Source of the DNA: Microlunatus soli
GTDB taxonomy: Bacteria; Actinomycetota; Actinomycetes; Propionibacteriales; Propionibacteriaceae
Length of the DNA: 64,000 nucleotides
Assembly (NCBI RefSeq): GCF_900105385.1
Contig: NZ_LT629772.1
Span: forward strand, 4,154,001-4,218,000
Direction: 5' to 3'
Of the stretch, positions 28,944-40,385 are shown in pieces (position 1 is the stretch's first letter; every line of letters starts with the position of its first letter). The position numbers and the translations under genes were made by a program. The notes under the pieces were generated by a model that saw only the letters and a list, made by a program, of their open reading frames with translations, did no database searches and had not been told where the DNA came from.

Positions 28944-29618
28944 ATGTGCGATGTGGATTCAGACATCCGAGTTGCCGTCATCGACGACGACGCGATGGCG
29001 CGGGCGGGGATCTCGATGATCGTTTCGAGCGCGCCCGGCATCGAGGTGGTCGGTCAGGCCGATGACGGCAGCGGAGCGGTTGATCTTGTCGCCCGGCACG
29101 CTCCCGACGTCGTGCTGATGGACATCCAGATGCCCGGGATGGACGGACTGCAAGCGACGGCAGCGCTGGCCGCGCTGGCCCGGCCGCCGCGGATCATTAT
29201 GATCACCAGCTTCAATCTCGACGAGCACGTGTTCGACGCACTGGCCGCCGGTGCCACCGGATTCCTGCTCAAGGAGGCTTCGCCGACCGAGATCGTGGAC
29301 GCCGTCCGCGTCGTCGCTGCCGGTGAGGCGATGCTGTCGCCACAGGCGACAACACACCTGATCGGTCACTACGTGACCAAGCGTCGCGACCCGCAGCGGC
29401 GAGCAGCGAAGACGCGTCTCGGACTGCTCACCGAACGCGAGTGCGAGGTGCTGACCTCGGTCGCCGAGGGCCGCTCCAACAGCGAGATCGCCGGCGCCCT
29501 GTTCCTGAGTGAGGCGACGGTGAAGACCCACCTCACCCGGATGTTCACCAAGCTCGACGTCAGTAACCGGGTCCAGTTGGCCATCTTCGCCCACCGCAGC
29601 GGCCTGGTCGACTGGTGA
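28944..29618 (+). CDS. NarL/LuxR-type response regulator
   Basis: A 224-residue regulator. The receiver domain begins IRVAVIDDDAMARAG, with phospho-acceptor D60 in VLMDIQMPGMDG and the TS...K pattern of the active site. The C-terminal LuxR helix-turn-helix reads LTERECEVLTSVAEGRSNSEIAGALFLSEATVKTHL in overlapping segments. It should be the partner of the upstream kinase. Start is uncertain: ATG 28944 gives the family-like length, ATG 28923 and 28863 are in frame. Confidence 0.88.
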   Translation: MCDVDSDIRVAVIDDDAMARAGISMIVSSAPGIEVVGQADDGSGAVDLVARHAPDVVLMDIQMPGMDGLQATAALAALARPPRIIMITSFNLDEHVFDALAAGATGFLLKEASPTEIVDAVRVVAAGEAMLSPQATTHLIGHYVTKRRDPQRRAAKTRLGLLTERECEVLTSVAEGRSNSEIAGALFLSEATVKTHLTRMFTKLDVSNRVQLAIFAHRSGLVDW

Positions 29619-29620
29619 TC

Positions 29621-29685
29621 GATCGGACCGCATGATGAGATCGGCCCCGGCCGGGCCGGCGGCATGCCAGGCTGGGAGACCGATC
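29621..29685 (+). promoter_or_regulatory. Possible structured leader of metYX
   Basis: GATCGG (29621-29626) can pair with CCGATC (29680-29685), enclosing a GC-rich inner hairpin (GGCCCCGGCCGGGCC). It ends about 20 bases before metY. I looked for SAM riboswitch cores and did not recognise one, so its role is speculative. Confidence 0.25.
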
Positions 29686-29706
29686 CCTAGCCTTCCGGGA
29701 GGATTC

Positions 29707-30999
29707 ATGAGCGAGCAATGGTCGTTCGAGACCAAGCAGATCCACGCCGGCCAGACGGCCGACCCCACCACCGGCGCCCGTGCTCTGCCGATCTACCAGA
29801 CCACGTCGTACGAGTTCCGTGACACCCAGCATGCCGCGGACCTGTTCGGCCTGGTCGAGCCGGGCAACATCTACACCCGGATCATGAACCCGACCCAGGA
29901 TGTCGTCGAGCAACGGCTCGCTGCACTGGAAGGAGGTGTCGGGGCATTGCTGGTGGCCTCCGGTCAGGCAGCGACCACCGGTGCGATCACCAACGTCGCC
30001 GAGGCCGGCGATCACATCGTCGTGTCGACCTCTCTCTACGGCGGCACCGACAGCCTGTTCCGGCACACCTTCCCGAAGTTGGGCATCGAGGTCAGCTTCG
30101 TCGCCGAACCGAACGACCCGCAGCAGTGGCGCGACGCGGCCCGGGACAACACCAAGGCGTTCTTCGCCGAGACGATCGGCAACCCGCGGGGCGACATCCT
30201 CGACCTGGAAGCGATCGCTCCGGTGGCGCACGAGGTTGGGGTGCCGTTCATCGTCGACAACACCGTCGCCACGCCGTACCTGTTGAACCCGCTGAAGCAC
30301 GGCGCGGACACCGTGGTCCACTCGGCCACCAAGTACATCGGCGGCCACGGTACGGCGATCGCCGGCGTGGTGATCGACGGCGGCAGCTTCGACTACGCCG
30401 CCCATGCCGACAAATACCCGGGCTTCACCCAGCCCGACGAGAGCTACCACGGTCTGGTCTATGCCGAGGCGCTCGGCCCGGCTGCCTACATCACCAAGCT
30501 GCGGGTTCAGTACCTGCGCAACGTCGGTCCGGCGATCGCACCGTTCAACGCATTCCTGCTCGCCCAGGGGCTGGAGACCTTGAGCCTGCGGGTGGAGCGC
30601 CATGTCGACAACGCCCAGCGGGTCGCGCAGTGGCTCGCCGAGCGAGAGGACGTCGCGACCGTCGGCTATGCGGCGCTGCCGACCAGCCCGTACCGCGCCC
30701 TGGCGGAGAAGTACACGCCGCGTGGTCCCGGCGCGATCGTCACCTTCGAGCTGCCCGGTGGGATCGAGGCCGGACGACGGTTCATCGACGCCCTCACCCT
30801 GCACAGCCATGTCGCCAACATCGGCGACGTCCGCTCGCTGGCGATCCATCCGGCGTCGACCACCCACAGCCAGCTGTCGGAGCAGGAACAGGCCGGCAGT
30901 GGGGTGACGCCCGGCCTGGTGCGGTTGGCGGTGGGGCTCGAGGGTATCGACGACATCCTGGCCGACCTCGAGGCGGGACTGGCTGCCGCCAAACCGTGA
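29707..30999 (+). CDS. metY: O-acetylhomoserine aminocarboxypropyltransferase (sulfhydrylase)
   Basis: A 430-residue PLP enzyme of the Cys/Met metabolism family that makes homocysteine from O-acetylhomoserine and sulfide. It opens with FETKQIHAGQTADPTTGARA, has IYTRIMNPTQDVVEQR and the PLP lysine K209 in SATKYIGGHG, and the C-terminal IHPASTTHSQL. Length is right for MetY and longer than cystathionine gamma-synthase. GGGAGG precedes the ATG at 29707. It overlaps metX by four bases (GTGA). Confidence 0.95.
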   Translation: MSEQWSFETKQIHAGQTADPTTGARALPIYQTTSYEFRDTQHAADLFGLVEPGNIYTRIMNPTQDVVEQRLAALEGGVGALLVASGQAATTGAITNVAEAGDHIVVSTSLYGGTDSLFRHTFPKLGIEVSFVAEPNDPQQWRDAARDNTKAFFAETIGNPRGDILDLEAIAPVAHEVGVPFIVDNTVATPYLLNPLKHGADTVVHSATKYIGGHGTAIAGVVIDGGSFDYAAHADKYPGFTQPDESYHGLVYAEALGPAAYITKLRVQYLRNVGPAIAPFNAFLLAQGLETLSLRVERHVDNAQRVAQWLAEREDVATVGYAALPTSPYRALAEKYTPRGPGAIVTFELPGGIEAGRRFIDALTLHSHVANIGDVRSLAIHPASTTHSQLSEQEQAGSGVTPGLVRLAVGLEGIDDILADLEAGLAAAKP

Positions 31000-32138
31000 C
31001 ACCGCTGACCCAAGATGATCTTCCTCCCGACGCCGGCGGGTGGCGGGAGGGAGATCCGATCGGACACCGGCGGTTTGCCGCAGTCGGCACGATCCGGCTC
31101 GAATCGGGGCAGCAGATCCCCGACGTCCGGATCGGCTACGAGACCTGGGGCACCTTCGACGGCGGCAACGCCGTGCTCATCCTGCACGCGTTGACCGGTG
31201 ACAGTCACGTCACCGGTCCGGCCGGCCCGGGGCACCCGACCGCCGGCTGGTGGGACGCCGTCGTCGGGCCCGGACGACCGATCGACACCGACCGGTGGTA
31301 CGTCGTCGCGGCCAACATCCTGGGTGGCTGCCAAGGCAGCACCGGACCGTCATCAGTGGCGCCGGACGGTGCACCGTGGGGCAGCCGATTCCCCGAGCTG
31401 ACCGTCCGGGATCAGGTCGCGGCCGAGGTCGCGCTGGCCGACGAGCTGTCGATCGACAGCTGGGCCGCCGTCATCGGGGGATCGGCCGGCGGGATGCGCG
31501 CGCTGGAGTGGGCGATCGAGCATCCGCAGCGGGTCCAGCGGCTTCTCCTGTTGGCTAGCTCGGCACAGGCCTCGGCCGACCAGATCGCGTTGTCGTCGAT
31601 CCAACAGGCGGCGATCACCGCCGACCAGCACTTTGCCGGCGGTGACTACTACCTAACCGATCATGCCCCGAACGCCGGGCTGGCCGTCGCCCGCCGGCTC
31701 GCCCATTACAGCTATCGCAGCGCGCCCGAGTTCGATCAACGATTCGGTCGTGAGCATCAGCCGAACCGGGACGGAGGGTCGGCGCCGTACAGTGTGACGT
31801 CCTATCTGGAACACCATGGGGTGAAGCTGGCGCGACGGTTCGACGCCAACTCCTATCTGGTGCTGACCAGGGCGATGGACAGCCACGACGTCGGACGCGG
31901 CCGTGCGGGTGTGCCGGCGGCCCTGGCGCGGATCACTGCCCGTACGGCGGTCGCCGGGATCGACTCAGATCGGCTGTATCCCCTTGCTCAGCAGGAAGAA
32001 CTGGCCGAGTTGATCCCATCGGCAGGCCCGCTGGCCGTGATCAACTCGATGCACGGCCACGACGGATTCCTGATCGAGTCCGAGCAGGTCGGACGGATCA
32101 TCTCCGACCTGCTCGGTTCGGTGGTCGCCGGACGGTGA
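30996..32138 (+). CDS. metX: Homoserine O-acetyltransferase
   Basis: A 380-residue alpha/beta hydrolase-fold acyltransferase supplying O-acetylhomoserine to MetY. It has the oxyanion HALTGDSHVTG region, PYSVTSYLEHHGVK, and the nucleophile S163 in GGSAGGM (GGSMGGM is usual). The C-terminal His is in MHGHDGFL. The GTG start overlaps the metY stop, so the two are translationally coupled and carry out consecutive steps. Confidence 0.94.
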   Translation: MTPLTQDDLPPDAGGWREGDPIGHRRFAAVGTIRLESGQQIPDVRIGYETWGTFDGGNAVLILHALTGDSHVTGPAGPGHPTAGWWDAVVGPGRPIDTDRWYVVAANILGGCQGSTGPSSVAPDGAPWGSRFPELTVRDQVAAEVALADELSIDSWAAVIGGSAGGMRALEWAIEHPQRVQRLLLLASSAQASADQIALSSIQQAAITADQHFAGGDYYLTDHAPNAGLAVARRLAHYSYRSAPEFDQRFGREHQPNRDGGSAPYSVTSYLEHHGVKLARRFDANSYLVLTRAMDSHDVGRGRAGVPAALARITARTAVAGIDSDRLYPLAQQEELAELIPSAGPLAVINSMHGHDGFLIESEQVGRIISDLLGSVVAGR

Positions 32139-32200
32139 TCGTCCGTTCGCACCGACCTGTCGTGATCACCGCAGCGAGGTGACCACCACAGGGTCGGTCA

Positions 32201-32223
32201 TGATCATCAGCTCATGATGATCA
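32201..32223. terminator. Hairpin between metX and uxaC
   Basis: TGATCATCA (32201-32209) and TGATGATCA (32215-32223) form a perfect 9-bp stem with a 5-base loop, between two convergent genes; it includes the uxaC stop codon. AT-rich for this genome and without a T-run, so it may be a terminator or a coincidence of the common TGATCA word. Confidence 0.4.
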
Positions 32224-33699
32224 CCGGGCGTAGCGGTCCAACCGGAACGTGTTCACCGGGATCCGCCCGACCAGACCGGCGGCGATGTCGTGGGCCTCGT
32301 CCTCGGCGAGCTGATGGGTGGCGACCAGCTCGGCGAGGAAACCGGCATCGACCCGACGAGACATGTCATGTCGGGCGGGGATCGAGCAGTAGGCACGGGT
32401 GTCGTCGATGAATCCCGACGTCTTGCTGAAGCCGGCGCTGTCGATCGCCGCGGCCCGGAAGCGGGCGATCGCCCCCGGGGTGTCGATGAACCACCACGGC
32501 GCGCCGACGTACACGCTGGGGTAGAAGCCTGCCAGCGGTGCGATCTCCCGGGAGAACGCGGTCTCGTCGGTGGTGAACAGGACCAGTCGGAACGTCTCGC
32601 TGCGGCCGAAGTCGTTCAACAGCCGACGCAAACCGCGGGTGAAGGTGGACGGCCCGGGAAGATCATGACCCGTGTCCGGACCGAAGCGCTGGAACGAGGC
32701 GTCGTCGTAGTTGCGGACGACATCGGCGTGCAACTGCATCACCAGGCCGTCCTCGGCAGCCATCGCCGCCAGCTGGTAGAGCATGTTGCGTCGGTAGGCC
32801 GCGGCGTCCTCGGCGGTCACGGTGCCGGCGATGCCAGCCTGGTGGATCCGCTCACACTCGGCGTCCGGCAGCGGCTCGGCGTAGGCGTCCGGCATCCCGG
32901 AGTCCGACGCTGTCGCACCGCACTCCTTGAAGTAGGCCCGCCGCGCCTTCAGCGCGTCGATCAAGCCGGCATAGCTGCCGGTGTCGATGTCGGCGGCCTG
33001 TCCCAGCTCGTCGAGATATCCCTTCCAGCCTGTGACATCGGGCGACATGTACCGGTCCGCCCGGAAGGTCGGGACGACCGCACCGTGGAAGTCGGGATCG
33101 GCGGCCAACGTCTTGTGCGCCGCAAGATCAGCGGACGGATCGTCGGTCGTGGCCAGGACCGCGATGTTGAAGCGGTCGAACAGCTCGCGCGGGTGGAATT
33201 CGGGCTTGGCCAACTGCTCGGTCAGCTGATCGTAGATCTGGTCGGCGGTCTCCGCGCTCGGCACGTCGGTGATACCGAAGACCTCACTGAGCTCACTCTC
33301 GAACCAGTAACGGACGACCGTTCCGGCGAACACATCCCAATGGGAGCAGAACAAACGCCAGATCTCACGCGGGTCGGCGTCGGGGTTCTTCACCCCGAGT
33401 TGATCAAGACCGATCCCGTGCGCGTGGATCAGCCGGGTGACGTAGTGATCGGGCGTGATCAACAGTTCGGCCGGGTTGCCGAAGGGGCGGTTATCGGCGA
33501 TCAGGGCGGCGTCCACGTGGCCGTGCGGCGAATAGATCGGGGCGCCGGCGACCGAGGAGTAGATCGAACGGGCGATCGCTCGTACCCCGGGGTCGGGTGG
33601 CAACAGGCGATCGGGGTGCGGTGCCAGCCGGCGTCCCGTGGTCGCGCCGTTGCGGCGACCGGCTGACGCCGTCTGATGATCTGCGGTGGCGGTGCTCAC
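32221..33699 (-). CDS. uxaC: Glucuronate (uronate) isomerase
   Basis: A 492-residue amidohydrolase-fold isomerase converting glucuronate to fructuronate (and galacturonate to tagaturonate). The metal-site segment IYSPHGHVDAALIADN near residue 57, the LFCSHWDVFAGTVVRYW segment and TDDPSADLAAHK are characteristic, as is the C-terminal YCSIPARHDMSRRVD. The GTG start overlaps the LacI regulator stop (GTGA), so the two form an operon. No other hexuronate pathway genes lie in the window. Confidence 0.94.
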   Translation of the reverse strand: MSTATADHQTASAGRRNGATTGRRLAPHPDRLLPPDPGVRAIARSIYSSVAGAPIYSPHGHVDAALIADNRPFGNPAELLITPDHYVTRLIHAHGIGLDQLGVKNPDADPREIWRLFCSHWDVFAGTVVRYWFESELSEVFGITDVPSAETADQIYDQLTEQLAKPEFHPRELFDRFNIAVLATTDDPSADLAAHKTLAADPDFHGAVVPTFRADRYMSPDVTGWKGYLDELGQAADIDTGSYAGLIDALKARRAYFKECGATASDSGMPDAYAEPLPDAECERIHQAGIAGTVTAEDAAAYRRNMLYQLAAMAAEDGLVMQLHADVVRNYDDASFQRFGPDTGHDLPGPSTFTRGLRRLLNDFGRSETFRLVLFTTDETAFSREIAPLAGFYPSVYVGAPWWFIDTPGAIARFRAAAIDSAGFSKTSGFIDDTRAYCSIPARHDMSRRVDAGFLAELVATHQLAEDEAHDIAAGLVGRIPVNTFRLDRYAR

Positions 33700-34958
33700 T
33701 GGGCGGGTCCCTCCATGGACGTGTTCAACTCGTTCGATGCGGGTTGTTCGGACTCGGGTATCGGTGAATCGGCGGTGGAGACGGCCGTTGTCGGTTCGGA
33801 TTCCGGTGCATGCGGCACGGGAGATTCGGATACTGGGGTTTCGGATACTGGGGTTTCGGATACGGGCGTTTCGGATACGGGCGTTTCGGAAACGGGCGTT
33901 TCGGAAACGGGCGCCGGGCCCGTTGTTGAGCGGATCGTCAGGTGGGTCGGCAACATCACCCGGCGCTGACCGATCTTCTGACGTGGTTGCGGCACCGTGC
34001 CGGTCAGACGATCGCCGCCCGGAAGGCCAGGAATCAGGGGGTTGAGCAGGCCGAGCAACATGGTGATCGCGGCGCGCCCTGCTTGTTCGATCGGTGCGGT
34101 CATCGTGGTCAACGGCGGATCGCAGAAATCGGATCCGAAGATGTCGTCGCAGCCGATGATGCTGATCTCATCGGGGACGGCGATGCCGCGATCGCGGAAG
34201 CGTCGCAGCATGCCGATCGCCAGCAGGTCGTTGTAGGCGATGCAGGCGGTGGCGCCCGAGTTCACGACGGCGTCGGCCGCCGCCGCCCCCGACGTCGTCT
34301 TGGGGGAGAAGGGCCCGACCCGGACGGCTTCGACATCGCGGGCGACGCCGGATCGGTAGCGGGCCCGAATCGCCTCGTTCAGGGCGCGCCACCGCCATCG
34401 GTTGGAGAACGAGTTCGGCGGCCCGGAGATGTAGCAGATCCGTCGGTGGCCGAGTGAGACGAGATGATCGACGGCCTGGCCGATCGCCTGCGGAGAGTCG
34501 ATCAGAACGCTCGGCACCCCGTGCACGTTGCGATTGATGGTCACCAGCGGCCGCGAACGGGAAGCGGTGACGATCTGTTCGTCGGTCAGCCGGGAGGCGG
34601 TCAGCACCACGCCGTCGCAGGTCTTCTGCAGCTGGTCCAGTGAACCGGATTCCTGATCGGCCGACTCCTCGGTGTCCAGCAGCACCTGGGTGTAGCCGGC
34701 CGCCTTGAGCTGATGTTGGGTGCCGCGGATCAGGTCGAAATAGAACGGGTTGGTGATGTCGGGGACCAGGAGCGCGACCGTCTTGGTCTTGCCCGAGGAC
34801 AGGGCTCGCGCTTGGCTACTGGGTACGTAGTTGAGCTCGGCGGCGATCTTCTGGACCCGTTCGCGGGTGACGGCATTGACGCGGCCGGGATTGTTCAGTG
34901 CTCGGGAAACCGTCGAGGCAGCGACGCCTGCGCGCGCGGCAACATCATGGATGGTCAC
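33696..34958 (-). CDS. LacI-family regulator with a repetitive C-terminal tail
   Basis: A 420-residue repressor, probably of the downstream uxaC. The N-terminal helix-turn-helix is TIHDVAARAGVAASTVSRALN, followed by the hinge and periplasmic-binding-like sensor (ALLVPDITNPFYFDLIRG, GCDDIFGSDFCDPPLTTM). LacI proteins are usually 330-350 residues; here about 75 extra residues follow, dominated by six PVSET units and then a Ser/Glu/Pro-rich end. The GTG at 34958 gives the family N-terminus; a GTG 17 codons upstream is possible. Two palindromes in the upstream region are probable operators. Confidence 0.9.
   Translation of the reverse strand: MTIHDVAARAGVAASTVSRALNNPGRVNAVTRERVQKIAAELNYVPSSQARALSSGKTKTVALLVPDITNPFYFDLIRGTQHQLKAAGYTQVLLDTEESADQESGSLDQLQKTCDGVVLTASRLTDEQIVTASRSRPLVTINRNVHGVPSVLIDSPQAIGQAVDHLVSLGHRRICYISGPPNSFSNRWRWRALNEAIRARYRSGVARDVEAVRVGPFSPKTTSGAAAADAVVNSGATACIAYNDLLAIGMLRRFRDRGIAVPDEISIIGCDDIFGSDFCDPPLTTMTAPIEQAGRAAITMLLGLLNPLIPGLPGGDRLTGTVPQPRQKIGQRRVMLPTHLTIRSTTGPAPVSETPVSETPVSETPVSETPVSETPVSESPVPHAPESEPTTAVSTADSPIPESEQPASNELNTSMEGPAQ
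33826..33913 (-). repeat. 15-bp tandem repeat (about six units) encoding PVSET
   Basis: Units start at 33826, 33841, 33856, 33871, 33886 and 33901. They are identical in pairs (TACTGGGG, then TACGGGCG, then AACGGGCG versions), suggesting stepwise duplication. All variants keep the same protein unit. Confidence 0.9.
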
Positions 34959-35027
34959 CGCTCGACCACCGGACAGACCCGTCTCCGCAGACGTCACGGA
35001 GACAGGAAAGCATAGACCGGCAACAGC

Positions 35028-35043
35028 TGGCAACCGGTTGCCA
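35028..35043. promoter_or_regulatory. LacI-type operator O1
   Basis: TGGCAACCGGTTGCCA is a perfect 16-bp palindrome 70 bases upstream of the LacI gene, with the central CG typical of LacI-family sites. Confidence 0.75.
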
Positions 35044-35084
35044 GGAGGTGGTTGCCGAAGCGGGTCGGTCGACTCACACCGTCG

Positions 35085-35104
35085 GCAACCGGAGTCCCGG
35101 TTGC
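35085..35104. promoter_or_regulatory. LacI-type operator O2
   Basis: GCAACCGG (35085-35092) and CCGGTTGC (35097-35104) share the half-site of O1 with a 4-base spacer inserted. Centres of the two sites are about 59 bases apart. It is also 50 bases upstream of the divergent membrane protein gene. Confidence 0.6.
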
Positions 35105-35154
35105 GGCACCGTCGACCGACGTGTTGTCGACCCCTTCGCGGGTAGGGTCGATTT

Positions 35155-35601
35155 GTGGTGACGTTGATGGGTTCGCAAGGCAGAACGGTCCGTCGACGGT
35201 TGTGGGCCGTGCCGGTGATGTTCGTCGTGATGACGTACGTGTTCACCTGGTTCCTGGCGCAGCCGCTGCGAGGGGGTGCCACCGCCGGGAGTGTGACGTC
35301 CTGGCTGCTCAGCACGTTGGTGGTGTCGGTGCCCTTCCTCGCTTCGCTGGCGGTGCTGGCGATCACCCGGTCGACGCTGGTGCAGATCACGGCTCTCGGC
35401 TACGCGATCGTCGCCGGTCTGGCCGGGCTGATCATGGACATCGCCGTCGTGACCAGTGAGGGTTCGACGGCACCGGTGGGTCTGGCGGTGATGTTGGCCG
35501 TACAGCTCTTCGTGATGGCGCCGTTGGCAGTCGTCGTCGCACTCATCGTCGGCGTGACGCGCCGGCGACGGAGCCTCGCCTCCGCCGCCCGAGAGCAATA
35601 A
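35155..35601 (+). CDS. Small integral membrane protein, four helices
   Basis: A 148-residue protein with four predicted membrane helices (WAVPVMFVVMTYVFTWFL; WLLSTLVVSVPFLASLAVLA; ITALGYAIVAGLAGLIMDIAV; LAVMLAVQLFVMAPLAVVVALIV) and a basic C-terminus. No family recognised. The GTG at 35155 or 35158 follows GTAGGG; the ATG at 35167 is an alternative. Divergent from the LacI regulator and close to O2, so it may share that control. Confidence 0.7.
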   Translation: MVTLMGSQGRTVRRRLWAVPVMFVVMTYVFTWFLAQPLRGGATAGSVTSWLLSTLVVSVPFLASLAVLAITRSTLVQITALGYAIVAGLAGLIMDIAVVTSEGSTAPVGLAVMLAVQLFVMAPLAVVVALIVGVTRRRRSLASAAREQ

Positions 35602-35610
35602 GCCCCGGCC

Positions 35611-35657
35611 GAGCCGGTCCGGCCGAACAACACCGCCGATCATCGACGAACCGGCTC
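35611..35657. terminator. Inverted repeat between convergent genes
   Basis: GAGCCGGT (35611-35618) and ACCGGCTC (35650-35657), perfect 8-bp arms with a 31-base loop, between the membrane protein and beta-lactamase stops. Confidence 0.35.
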
Positions 35658-35683
35658 ACGCAGGGTACGGGCATGTCTCAGGG

Positions 35684-36574
35684 TCAGCCGAGTTCGGCAC
35701 AACAGAGCCGCGCGACGTCGGCCATCAGCGCCGGATCGATGACAGCATCGGGCCGGTCGGTCACGCTCAGTCCCGCCATCACGATCGGGGTGCCGGCCGG
35801 GGTCCAGGTGATCCCGACATCGTTGAGGCCGCCGTAGGCGGGCGACCCGGTCTTGTCGGCCAGCGGCCAGCCGTCGGGTACGCCGGCCCCGAATCGTTCG
35901 GCGCTGGTCTGGTTGTGCAACAGCCAGTCCAGCAGTTGGTGTCGATCGCGGCGGATCAGTACGTGGCCCAGGGCCAGTTCGGCGTAGCTGGCGGCGATCG
36001 CCTGCGGGGTTGTCGTGTCGCGGAGATCGCCGGGGATCGCGGAGTTGAGTTCGGTCTCCCAGCGATCCAGCCGGGTCGCCCGATCACCGATGCTGCGAGC
36101 AAACCGTGTCAGCCCGCGCGGTCCGCCGATGATCTTGAGCATTTCGTTGGCGGCGGTGTTGTCGCTCTGGGTGATTGCAGCCTCGCACAACTCGGCGACG
36201 GTCAGCCCGTCTGCCACATGCTTCTCGGTGACAGGTGAGGCGTCCACCACCTCCTCGGCGGTCCAGTAGCGGCGACTGGCCAGTACCTCACCGTGTCGAT
36301 CATGATCACGCAGGATCGCCGCCGCAGCCAGCGTCTTGAACACCGAGGCGATCGGGAACCGTTCATTCGGCCGGTGGCACAGCGTCCGACCGGTCCGGAC
36401 GTTGAACGCGTACACCCCGAGCCGGGTCCGATAGGTGGCCTCCAGGCGGGCCAGGTCGCCGTGACCGGTGCGGATCGGGTCGGCGGTGGCGAGCCCACCG
36501 GTCGCGAGGGTGAGGCCGGTTCCCGCAGCGAGGCCGAGCAGACCGCGTCGGGTCAGCGTCGTTGAGGTAGTCAT
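35684..36574 (-). CDS. bla: Class A beta-lactamase, exported
   Basis: A 296-residue serine beta-lactamase. The N-terminus has a twin-arginine-like signal (TLTRRGLLGLAAGTGL) ending near LATADP. All class A elements are present: S77-V-F-K80, S137-D-N, the omega-loop glutamate E173 in ETELNSAIPGD, and K241-T-G. The ATG at 36574 is chosen because GGAG lies nine bases upstream; an ATG three codons earlier abuts the GGAG. It is divergent from a LysR regulator, the arrangement of AmpR-type inducible beta-lactamases. Confidence 0.94.
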   Translation of the reverse strand: MTTSTTLTRRGLLGLAAGTGLTLATGGLATADPIRTGHGDLARLEATYRTRLGVYAFNVRTGRTLCHRPNERFPIASVFKTLAAAAILRDHDRHGEVLASRRYWTAEEVVDASPVTEKHVADGLTVAELCEAAITQSDNTAANEMLKIIGGPRGLTRFARSIGDRATRLDRWETELNSAIPGDLRDTTTPQAIAASYAELALGHVLIRRDRHQLLDWLLHNQTSAERFGAGVPDGWPLADKTGSPAYGGLNDVGITWTPAGTPIVMAGLSVTDRPDAVIDPALMADVARLCCAELG

Positions 36575-36660
36575 GATGATCATCTCCAGTCGTCGGACGG
36601 CCGGCGCCCGTTCGCCGAACCATGATCAACAGTCAACCAACCGGAATGCCGTCGCGTCCA

Positions 36661-36675
36661 AGGACGAATCGTCCT
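36661..36675. promoter_or_regulatory. Candidate LysR operator between beta-lactamase and regulator
   Basis: AGGACGA-A-TCGTCCT, a perfect 7-bp inverted repeat around a single base, in the 240-base divergent region. LysR proteins commonly bind such dyads with a T-N11-A core (here each arm ends in T/A positions consistent with it). Confidence 0.5.
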
Positions 36676-36814
36676 GCTCCGATGTCTGCACTGCATGAAT
36701 CCCGTCGACCTATGGTCCGACATACCGGGAACCACTGATCAGCACGAGCTACTGCGGCCCGCGCTGCACTCCTCTTGATGGGTGCTTCGCCAGGTCGACT
36801 GGCATAGTGAACTC

Positions 36815-37713
36815 GTGGATCTGCTGCTGCACCTGCGCGGCTTCGTCGCGGTCGCCGATCAATTGAGTGTCTCGAGGGCGGCCGAGGAGCTCGGTGTCGA
36901 CCAGCCGTTGTTGAGTCGACGGCTGCGCGCCCTGGAGGACCATCTCGGAGTCCGGCTGGTCGACCGCAGTCGGCGTCAGATTGCGCTGTCCGATACCGGA
37001 GCTGCGCTGCTGCCGCGGGCGCGTGCGCTGCTCGACCAGGCCGACCATCTGGTGGCCGGCGTGACCGCGATCTCGACGCCGGCCTTCCGGTTGACGGTGC
37101 CCGGTTCGGTCGAACCGGACGTCTTGGCCCGACTGGTCGGCATGCTGCAGCGGCAGCGGATCGAGACCCGGGTGGTCGCTGGAGATGATCATGAACTGCC
37201 GGAGAGCCCCGGCTGGCGGATCGAGCACACGACGTCGACCGCGGCTGACTGGACGGTCGAGTTGGGGATCAGTGGCACGATCGGGTCGCGCAGCAACGGA
37301 GTCCGGATCGGCGACCTGCGGCCGCATCGGGGCAGCCGCCAGCACCGGGAATTGTTGATCACCGATGAAGATGATCATGCAGGTTTCCTGGATGCTGTCC
37401 GCACTGTCGCCGATCGGTCCGGCGTCAGTCCCCGGCTGATCCGACGGACGACGAGCGCGATCGCCAGAGCCGGGTTGATTGCCGATCAGGCTGTGATCAT
37501 CACCTCTCGACGCAATGCCGAACGGCATGGTCTGAACTGGACCCGACTGCTCGATCCGGAGTTGAAGCAGTGGTTCCGGCTGATCGAACGGGACCCGATA
37601 CCGAGCGCGCTGCAGGACGGCCCGTTGCGGCAGCGGGTGCTGACCATGATCGGCGTCGTGCTCGGGGCGGCCTCCTCGACGCCGGACACCGGCGCTGATC
37701 GGTGGGACACACC

Positions 37714-37717
<4 letters not shown>
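36815..37717 (+). CDS. LysR-family regulator, BlaA/AmpR-like
   Basis: A 300-residue regulator. The N-terminal winged helix contains LRGFVAVADQLSVSRAAEELGVDQPLLSRRLRALEDHLGVRL in continuous alignment with the LysR family, then an effector domain. The GTG at 36815 (VDLLLHLRGF) fits the usual LysR start; one at 36782 is possible. It lies between a class A beta-lactamase (divergent) and a cytoplasmic SxxK/SDN/KTG protein (overlapping, same strand), which is the gene order of Streptomyces cacaoi blaL-blaA-blaB. It probably controls the beta-lactamase. Confidence 0.88.
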
Positions 37718-40337
<2,620 letters not shown>

Positions 40338-40385
40338 CCTGCCCGGCCGCGACAACCGGACCGCCAGCCGCGACAAAAGGACATC

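Noticed and set aside
29619-29706. SAM riboswitch upstream of metY
   Set aside because: The leader is short (88 bases) and I could not find the conserved cores of the SAM-I, SAM-II or SAM-IV classes; kept only as a weak structured-leader entry.
33826-33913. CRISPR-like array
   Set aside because: Units are 15 bp, contiguous without spacers, in frame with a LacI gene; this is a coding tandem repeat.
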